Shown here piece by piece: positions 21,215-26,661 of a stretch of 26,661 nt of DNA (within the stretch, counting starts at the first letter, position 1; every line of letters begins with the position of its first letter). The DNA lies in NCBI GenBank assembly GCA_964570205.1, contig CAZMXI010000059.1, positions 1 through 26,661 on the forward strand, read 5' to 3'. Under the pieces are notes generated by a model that saw nothing but the letters and a program-made list of their open reading frames with translations, was not told the origin of the DNA and ran no database searches. The position numbers and the translations under genes are program-made. This stretch comes from CAZMXI01 sp964570205. Lineage in GTDB: Bacteria > Planctomycetota > Phycisphaerae > Tepidisphaerales > Tepidisphaeraceae.

Positions 21215-21242
21215 ACTCTATCGCGGTTGGTCATTAGGTCAA
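21215..21242 (-). promoter_or_regulatory. Candidate promoter of the structured RNA / fusA
   Basis: On the minus strand TTGACC (21242-21237) and TAGAGT (21220-21215) are 16 bp apart. Transcription would start around 21209-21207, at the first stem of the structured RNA. The upstream stretch 21243-21348 has a direct repeat GCGGTGC (21299-21293 and 21249-21243) and an inverted pair GCATCG/CGATGC (21304-21299 with 21253-21248) but no gene. Confidence 0.55.
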
Positions 21243-21348
21243 GCACCGCATCGGGTATCTGTGCTGCCGCGAAGCGCCTGCCGTTAGATTCCGCACCGCG
21301 ATGCTACGACATAAATATCGACCTGTCTGTCCACAAAAAACACTGGTT

Positions 21349-24021
21349 CTAGCGTCCGAATTGGCCCTTCCACCTCTCCAGCAGCTCAAAAGCCTGTCGT
21401 GGCGTCAAATTGTCCAGGTCCGCCGCGCCAAGCTCCGCCACAAGCTCTTTACCCGGGTCGGCGAATAACTCCATCTGCTGATCATCCTTGGTCTGCCGCC
21501 GTCGCCCGATCGTCGGCCGGCCAACGTGTTGCACCGCGAGCTGCCCCAGCAGTTCCTTCGCGCGCTGCAACACCGGCCGCGGCACGCCCGCCAGCCGCGC
21601 TACGTGAATCCCGTAGCTCCGGTCCGTTCCCCCCTCCACGATCCGGTGCAGGAAGATCACCTGGTCTTGCCACTCCCGCACCGCCACATTCAGGTTCCGC
21701 ACCCCCTTGAACTGCTGCGACAGATCGGTCAGCTCGTGGTAGTGCGTCGCAAAGAGCGTCCGGCACCGCACCGTCCCCGCGATGTGTTCGGCGATCGCCC
21801 ACGCCAGCGACAGACCATCCAAGGTACTGGTTCCCCGGCCGATTTCGTCGAGAATCACCACTGACCTATCCGTCGCGTTGTTCAGGATGTTCGCTGTCTC
21901 CGTCATCTCCACCATGAACGTCGACTGCCCGCCGTGAATCTCGTCGCTGGCGCCGATCCGGGCGAACAACCGATCGGCAACGCCAATCGTCGCGCTCTTT
22001 GCCGGCACGTAAGACCCCATCTGCGCCATCATCGTGATCAGTGCGATCTGCCGGATATAGGTGCTCTTGCCGGCCATATTCGGCCCTGTGATCAGCATCA
22101 GCGAATCATCCGCGTTGAACTTCAGGTCATTGCACACGAACTCCGATCCGAGCTGCTGCTCCACTACGGGGTGCCGCCCATCCACTATCTCCAGCACACG
22201 GTCGTCCAACACCGTCGGCCGGCAGTATCGCCGCTCCTGCGCCAAAACCGCCAGCCCTGACAGGCAATCCAGCCGCGCCAGTCCCTCCGCCAGTTCCTGG
22301 AGTCTGGGCAACTGCGGCATCAAAGCCTGCCGCACCTGCTCGAACAGCCGCTGCTCCAGGGCGATCGAGCGGTCGTGCGCTGACAGTGCTTCATCCTCAA
22401 ACGTCTTGAGTTCCTCGGTGATGTACCGCTCGGCATTCTTGATCGTCTGCTTGCGGCTCCATCCGGCCGGCACCTTTTCGCGATGCGCATCGGTCACTTC
22501 GATGTAGAAGCCGAACACCTTGTTGTATCCAACCTTCAATGACGGAATGCCGCTCTCGCCCGCCATCCTCGCCTGGAACTGCGCCAGCCACTGCTGGCTG
22601 TTGGTCCCCATCTGCCTCAACCGGTCAAGTTCGGCATCAAATCCATCGGCGATTACGCCACCCTCCCGCAGGTGCGACGGCGGTTCCTGCCTGATGGCCG
22701 ACCGAAGGTACGCGCCCTGCTCCGCACAGAACGGCCGCAGCGCCACCAGTTCCGGCGCTACATCGTGCGCTCGCTCCAACCGCCCCAAGTCCTCCAGCAA
22801 CGATGGCAGGCCTTCCAGGCATCGGCCCAGTGCGAACATATCCCGCGGACTCGCACGGTTCACCGACACTCTCGCCACGATCCGCTCGATGTCACAGACG
22901 TTCTTCAGGTGCTCCGCCACCGCCTTCAATGCCGCTGAAGTCTCCAGCAGTGCCGCGATCGCTCCCTGGCGGGCCAGAATATGCTCGACATCCCGCAAGG
23001 GCGTCCGCACCCACTGCCGCAGCAGCCGCCCGCCCATGCTCGTTCGCGTGCGGTCGATTGCCTTCAGCAGTGATCCCTCGCTCGTGCCCCACCGCGTCGT
23101 CCGATCGATTTCCAGGCTACGCCATGACGCCGGATCTATGCTCAGATAATCCTGCAACACGTGCCGACGGAGCGCCCGCAGGTGCGCCAGGGATGTCCTC
23201 TGCGTCTCCTCCAGATAGCTCAATACGGCTGCCGTCGCCAGCACCGCCGGATCGTCATCGGCAAAACCGAAGCCCGCCGCCGTGGTCGCCTGCCACTGCT
23301 TCTGAAACTGCTCTTTCGCGAAATGCGGTGTGAATTGCCACCCCGGCCGCTGTGTGACGGCCGCCGAAACCAGTCCCGTGATCGCCTTGCCGATCTCATG
23401 CGGCTGCCCCGACGGCAACTCCGGGATCAGCACTTCCGCCGGCCGGAGTCGCTGGACCTCATCCAACACCTGCCCCTGCGTGCCGCTCATCGCTGTGCAG
23501 TTGCCGGTCGATAGATCGACCCACGCCAGCGCAGCTCGAAAGCCATCCGCGGCGGTCATGCCGAACGCCACCGCCGCCAGATCGTTGCTCGCCCGCCCAT
23601 CCAGCAGCGGGTCATCCGTGATCGTGCCCGGCGTCATCAGCCGAACCACCTCCCGCTTGATCAGTCCTTTGGCCTCGGCCGGGTTCTCCACCTGCTCGCA
23701 GATCGCCACCCGGTGCCCCGCCGTGATCATCTTCCGCAGGTAGCTTTCCACCGCGTGAAACGGCACGCCCGCCATCGGTATCGCATCCGTTGCATCCAGC
23801 CCACCCCTCGACCGCGTCGTCAGCGCCACGCCCAGCACCTTCGCGGCAAGCTGCGCATCGTCCCAGAACATCTCATAGAAGTCCCCCATCCGGAAGAACA
23901 GCACATACCCCGGATATTGCGCCTTGAACTGCTGGTACTGCCGCATGGCCGGCGTCAGCCCGGCGCCGCCGTCCATGGCTGGCTTGGCCCCCGATGGTGT
24001 CTCGCCTTGCACAGTCATCAT
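21349..24021 (-). CDS. mutS: DNA mismatch repair protein MutS
   Basis: MutS binds mismatches and recruits MutL in an ATP-dependent way. The 890-residue protein has the mismatch-binding N-terminus (LTPAMRQYQQFKAQYPGYVLFFRMGDFYEMF, with the Phe of the FYE motif at about residue 49), the connector and lever domains (MGGRLLRQWVRTPL, GYNKVFGFYIEVT), and the ATPase: Walker A GPNMAGKSTYIRQ, VDRLFARIGASDEI, STFMVEMTE, Walker B VILDEIGRGTSTLDG, and FATHYHELT. It ends with a typical C-terminal region. I chose ATG 24021; a TTG at 24024 and an ATG at 24018 are also in frame. AGGAAA lies just upstream. It has its own promoter and precedes fusA on the same strand with a 533-base gap. Confidence 0.97.
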   Translation of the reverse strand: MMTVQGETPSGAKPAMDGGAGLTPAMRQYQQFKAQYPGYVLFFRMGDFYEMFWDDAQLAAKVLGVALTTRSRGGLDATDAIPMAGVPFHAVESYLRKMITAGHRVAICEQVENPAEAKGLIKREVVRLMTPGTITDDPLLDGRASNDLAAVAFGMTAADGFRAALAWVDLSTGNCTAMSGTQGQVLDEVQRLRPAEVLIPELPSGQPHEIGKAITGLVSAAVTQRPGWQFTPHFAKEQFQKQWQATTAAGFGFADDDPAVLATAAVLSYLEETQRTSLAHLRALRRHVLQDYLSIDPASWRSLEIDRTTRWGTSEGSLLKAIDRTRTSMGGRLLRQWVRTPLRDVEHILARQGAIAALLETSAALKAVAEHLKNVCDIERIVARVSVNRASPRDMFALGRCLEGLPSLLEDLGRLERAHDVAPELVALRPFCAEQGAYLRSAIRQEPPSHLREGGVIADGFDAELDRLRQMGTNSQQWLAQFQARMAGESGIPSLKVGYNKVFGFYIEVTDAHREKVPAGWSRKQTIKNAERYITEELKTFEDEALSAHDRSIALEQRLFEQVRQALMPQLPRLQELAEGLARLDCLSGLAVLAQERRYCRPTVLDDRVLEIVDGRHPVVEQQLGSEFVCNDLKFNADDSLMLITGPNMAGKSTYIRQIALITMMAQMGSYVPAKSATIGVADRLFARIGASDEIHGGQSTFMVEMTETANILNNATDRSVVILDEIGRGTSTLDGLSLAWAIAEHIAGTVRCRTLFATHYHELTDLSQQFKGVRNLNVAVREWQDQVIFLHRIVEGGTDRSYGIHVARLAGVPRPVLQRAKELLGQLAVQHVGRPTIGRRRQTKDDQQMELFADPGKELVAELGAADLDNLTPRQAFELLERWKGQFGR

Positions 24022-24057
24022 CAATTTCCTGTCCCGCTTGCGTGCCTTCTCCAGACC

Positions 24058-24086
24058 AGTTTACAGGAGGAGGCTTCATCCACCAA
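24058..24086 (-). promoter_or_regulatory. mutS promoter
   Basis: On the minus strand TTGGTG (24086-24081) and TAAACT (24063-24058) are separated by 17 bp, giving a short leader of about 30 nt before the mutS start. Confidence 0.55.
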
Positions 24087-24133
24087 AACCGCCGCGTTCG
24101 TCGCGACTTCCATCCTCCGCCATGCAGCCGCCC

Positions 24134-24139
24134 TACAAT
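24134..24139 (+). promoter_or_regulatory. -10 box candidate before the ABC-2 permease gene
   Basis: TACAAT ends 6 nt before ATG 24146 (and 12 nt before the next in-frame ATG 24152). The -35 region is poor (CATCCT at 17 bp). No Shine-Dalgarno sequence is present, so a leaderless mRNA is likely if this promoter is used. Confidence 0.35.
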
Positions 24140-24145
24140 TGCGGC

Positions 24146-25000
24146 ATGGCCATGGTCGATTCCGCGCTTTCTCACGTTGCGACCGCCCGGCCGCCGGCCG
24201 CGCCGGTCCATCCGGGGCTGTTCCGGCCGGCGCTGTCCCTCTGCCGCCGAGAACTGGTGCGATTCCTTCGCCAGCGCCACCGAATCGTTGGCGCCCTCGC
24301 CACACCCATCGTCTTCTGGCTTCTCATTGGCGGCGGGATGGGCCGCAGCCTGAACCTGCCCGGTCACGGCGAAAACTACATCCAGTACTTCTTCCCCGGC
24401 ACCCTCGTGATGATCCTCCTCTTCACCGCCATTTTCTCCACCATTTCGATCATTGAGGACCGCCGCGAAGGGTTCCTTCAATCCGTCCTCGTCGCCCCTG
24501 TGTCGCGAAACACCATCGTACTCGGCAAGGTGCTCGGCGGAACCATCCTGGCCGCCGGACAAGGCCTGCTCTTCCTCGTCCTTGCCCCGCTTGTCGGTTT
24601 CTCTTTCTCCATCGCCTCCTTCATCCTGGCCCTGGGCATCATGCTCATTCTATCCTTCGCCCTCACGGCGCTGGGCTTCTGCATCGCCTGGCGCATGACC
24701 AGCAGCCAGGGCTTCCACGCCATCATGAATCTGTTTCTCATGCCCATGTGGTTTCTCTCCGGCGCGCTGTTCCCCCCGGAAGGCGCCTGGCCCGGCCTGA
24801 AATGGGTCATGCTGGCCAATCCCCTCACCTATGGCGTCGATGCTTTCCGCCATACCCTCCACCTGCCCGCCGGCAGGTACGCCCAGCACGTGGGGCCTTC
24901 CTTGCCGCTTGATCTGGCCGTCACAACCGCCTTCGCCGCGGCATTGTTCATCCTCGCCGGCTTGACCGCCAGGGCGAGTTCCGCCGCCGATCTGCAATGA
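24146..25000 (+). CDS. ABC-2 type transporter permease
   Basis: A 284-residue membrane subunit of an exporter-type ABC system. A cytoplasmic N-terminus with an amphipathic, basic stretch (LCRRELVRFLRQRHRIVGALATPIVFWLLIGGG) is followed by about six membrane segments. It carries ABC-2 marks: YIQYFFPGTLVMILLFTAIFSTISIIEDRREGFLQSVLVAPVSR, VLGKVLGGTILA, FLMPMWFLSGALFPPEGAWPGLKWVMLANPLTYGVDAFR. The DrrB/NodJ branch is the closest match. Its ATPase is not in the window, since the gene upstream is mutS on the other strand. ATG 24122 in the same frame is the alternative start but lies upstream of the -10 box. The gene is followed by SCO1-like and DUF420 genes, a context often seen around cytochrome oxidase assembly, so a role in that process is possible but unproven. 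Confidence 0.85.
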   Translation: MAMVDSALSHVATARPPAAPVHPGLFRPALSLCRRELVRFLRQRHRIVGALATPIVFWLLIGGGMGRSLNLPGHGENYIQYFFPGTLVMILLFTAIFSTISIIEDRREGFLQSVLVAPVSRNTIVLGKVLGGTILAAGQGLLFLVLAPLVGFSFSIASFILALGIMLILSFALTALGFCIAWRMTSSQGFHAIMNLFLMPMWFLSGALFPPEGAWPGLKWVMLANPLTYGVDAFRHTLHLPAGRYAQHVGPSLPLDLAVTTAFAAALFILAGLTARASSAADLQ

Positions 25001-25077
25001 ACGAATATCCCTTGGCATTGCCTGCGGTGCCGTGACAGAATACGCTCACGGAACTGTCGCTGGAAGACGAGGTGGTT

Positions 25078-25710
25078 ATGCCGAAAACGCAGAAGATCCT
25101 GACCATCAGCCTCTGGGGCCTCATGGTGATGGCCCTCATCGCCATGGTCGTCTCAGGCGCCCTGCGCCGACGCCACATGGAGAATGCCAATGCCGACGAC
25201 CCCTCACCCACCAACCGCATCTCGGATCCGATGTGGCCCGTCCCCGCATTCAGCCTCACCGATCAGAACGGCAAGCCCCTTGAACTGTCCCACCTCAATG
25301 GCCACGTTTGGGTCGCCGACTTCATCTTCACGAGCTGCAACGGCCCCTGCCCGATGATGACCACCAAAATGGCGCAGATCCAGAAAACCATCGGCGCTGC
25401 CCCCGTCAAGCTCATCTCCTTCAGCGTCGATCCCGAAACCGACACCCCCGCCGTCCTTAAGCGGTACCTCCAGAAGTTCAAGGCCGATGAATCCAACTGG
25501 CTCATGGCCACCGGCAATCGCGCTGAAATCGGCAAGGTCGCCGCTGGCATGAAGATCGCCACCAGCGCAGGCGCCGGCCCCATGGCCCACGGCACCTACT
25601 TCATCCTCGTCGATAAGGATGGCAGAGTCCGCGGTTACTACGGCGGCCAGGATGAAGAAGGCTGGAAACGCGTCGCCGAAGACGCCGTCAAGCTCGCAAC
25701 CGGAACATAG
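25078..25710 (+). CDS. SCO1/SenC family copper-binding thioredoxin-fold protein
   Basis: A 210-residue protein anchored by an N-terminal segment (residues about 8-29, ILTISLWGLMVMALIAMVVSGAL), with the thioredoxin-like domain outside. The copper site is visible: FIFTSCNGPCPMM supplies the CxxxC pair and the conserved His sits in MAHGTYFILVDKDG. Other family blocks are FSLTDQNG, VKLISFSVDPETDTPAVLKRY and the NWLMATG stretch. SCO proteins deliver copper to the CuA site of cytochrome c oxidase or act as thiol reductases. ATG 25078 has GAGG at 25069-25072; a GTG at 25072 in frame is less well placed. The gene lies 77 bases after the permease and 23 before DUF420, which supports a role in oxidase assembly. 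Confidence 0.9.
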   Translation: MPKTQKILTISLWGLMVMALIAMVVSGALRRRHMENANADDPSPTNRISDPMWPVPAFSLTDQNGKPLELSHLNGHVWVADFIFTSCNGPCPMMTTKMAQIQKTIGAAPVKLISFSVDPETDTPAVLKRYLQKFKADESNWLMATGNRAEIGKVAAGMKIATSAGAGPMAHGTYFILVDKDGRVRGYYGGQDEEGWKRVAEDAVKLATGT

Positions 25711-25733
25711 CCCGGCAGAACCGGAAACCACCC

Positions 25734-26177
25734 GTGAACGTCTCCGACCTTCCCCATCTCAACGCCGCCCTTAACGCCGTCGCCACCGTGCTGATCCTCG
25801 CGGGCTTCCGGCAGATTCGCCGCGGCCACTGGCGCGCCCACGCCACCCTGCTCATCGCCGCCACCATCACCTCCGCCGCCTTCCTCGTCAGCTACCTCAT
25901 ATATCACCACTACGCCGGCGAAAAGAGCACCGCCACGATGACCTGGCTGCCCCCCTGGCTGCGGATCGTCTACCTCGGCATCCTGATCCCGCATCTGCTG
26001 CTCGCCATGGTCATGGTGCCCATGATCCTCCTCACCCTCTGGCGAACATGGACCCGCCAATGGGAAAAGCACCGCCGCATCGCCTACCCCACGTTCCTGA
26101 TCTGGGTCTTCGTCTCCGGCACCGGCGTGATCATCTACGGCATGCTCTACCACCTGTTTCCCGGCATGCAACAATAA
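25734..26177 (+). CDS. DUF420 family membrane protein (YozB/CtaM-like)
   Basis: A 147-residue protein with four membrane segments (about 9-25, 38-58, 76-100 and 118-141). DUF420 marks are visible: LPHLNAALNAVATVLILAGF, the intramembrane His pair SYLIYHHYAG, VYLGILIPHLLLAMVMVPMIL, and HRRIAYPTFLIWVFVSGTGVIIYGMLYHLF. In Bacillus and Staphylococcus the relative CtaM is needed for heme-copper oxidase activity. The start is GTG 25734, giving MNVSDLPHLN; the Shine-Dalgarno sequence is weak (GGAA). It is placed directly after the SCO1-like gene and convergent with the last gene of the window. Confidence 0.88.
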   Translation: MNVSDLPHLNAALNAVATVLILAGFRQIRRGHWRAHATLLIAATITSAAFLVSYLIYHHYAGEKSTATMTWLPPWLRIVYLGILIPHLLLAMVMVPMILLTLWRTWTRQWEKHRRIAYPTFLIWVFVSGTGVIIYGMLYHLFPGMQQ

Positions 26178-26186
26178 CCCCCGCCC

Positions 26187-26661
26187 TCACGCCGGCCGCG
26201 TCGCCGGCCGCTTCATCCAGGTCCACTTCTCGCGCGTGATGACCACCTCATGCACCTCGCCCCCCACTGTATTGTGCTCCACCTCGGCCTCCATAGCCTG
26301 GTTCATGATGGCCGCGTGATACGCCCGCACCTGCTCCAGCGGCTTGCCCTGCACTTCCCGCCAGTCCGTCGATTTCACCTGCCCTTTCCCATCGCCCCCC
26401 AGCACCACCGATATCGGCCTGAATTGCCCCTCCACCGTGGTCAGACTCCCATCCCGAATCTGCCAGAACACCTCCACCACGCTCGGCGATTTCTCCCTTG
26501 CGCCGAATCCCGCCACCCACAGGTTGCACCCGCCCTTGCCGCCAATCCGCTTCAGTCGCGACCGGATCGTCGCATGCGCATAGTGCCTCAGTTCATCCGC
26601 GATCTCCAGAATCGACAGGTTCCCCGTGTTCAACCGACCCATAAACCGCCGGAAGAACTCC
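26187..26661 (-). CDS. C-terminal part of an unrecognised protein (runs off the window)
   Basis: The frame is open to the window edge (EFFRRF before the first Met at 26642), so the gene probably begins outside the window; at least 157 residues are present. I recognise no family. Visible: FFRRFMGRLNTGNLSILEIADELRHYAHATI, probably helical; a basic RLKRIGGKGG; a strand-rich middle (VVEVFWQIRDGSLTTVEGQFRPISVVLGG); then EQVRAYHAAIMNQAMEAEVEHN and a final VVITREKWTWMK. Nothing suggests an enzyme active site. The stop is 9 bases from the end of the DUF420 gene on the opposite strand. Confidence 0.6.
   Translation of the reverse strand, partial: EFFRRFMGRLNTGNLSILEIADELRHYAHATIRSRLKRIGGKGGCNLWVAGFGAREKSPSVVEVFWQIRDGSLTTVEGQFRPISVVLGGDGKGQVKSTDWREVQGKPLEQVRAYHAAIMNQAMEAEVEHNTVGGEVHEVVITREKWTWMKRPATRPA

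Overview
The window is GC-rich, gene-dense bacterial chromosome with no mobile elements, CRISPR arrays, tRNA or rRNA genes that I can recognise. The best clue to the host is the prepilin-like protein at 11499-12383, which pairs a class III signal sequence with a C-terminal His/Asp-Gly motif. That combination is typical of Planctomycetota and their relatives. The siroheme-decarboxylase-like double-domain protein, the UroD-like methyltransferase and the RhaT-type transporter fit a Planctomycetota (perhaps Phycisphaerae-like) genome. This placement is inference.

Layout. 1-345 is the 3' end of fumC. A leftward pair (815-1132 membrane protein, 351-818 DUF192 protein) is divergent from thrS (1456-3459) and infC (3708-4334), both rightward. 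A leftward siroheme-decarboxylase-like gene (4389-5531) is divergent from a rightward run: UroD-like protein, RhaT-like transporter, ABC ATPase, solute-binding protein (5633-10581), then a HEAT-like membrane protein and a pseudopilin (10822-12383). A leftward block follows from 18559 to 12449: family 4 glycosyltransferase, unknown exported protein, PIG-L deacetylase, AsmA-like protein. fusA and mutS are also leftward (18695-24021). The right end carries an ABC-2 permease, a SCO1-like copper protein and a DUF420 membrane protein (24146-26177), then a partial leftward gene of unknown function.

The most striking content is RNA-level control of translation genes. Upstream of thrS I find a complete, classical attenuator: a strong promoter, a 20-codon leader peptide with six consecutive threonine codons, a 1:2 hairpin over those codons, a 10-bp antiterminator, and a 7-bp GC terminator with a U tract, all mutually exclusive. 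The promoter lies so close to the leader start codon that the leader peptide appears to be translated from a leaderless RNA. infC appears to start at AUU behind a strong Shine-Dalgarno sequence, the hallmark of IF3 autoregulation. fusA is preceded by about 310 nt that fold into a chain of near-perfect stem-loops behind a good promoter, with a six-codon ORF behind a perfect Shine-Dalgarno sequence. I do not recognise this RNA.

A second theme is promoter geometry. Several genes have a -10-like hexamer only 6-9 nt from the start codon and no Shine-Dalgarno sequence, suggesting that leaderless mRNAs are common in this organism.
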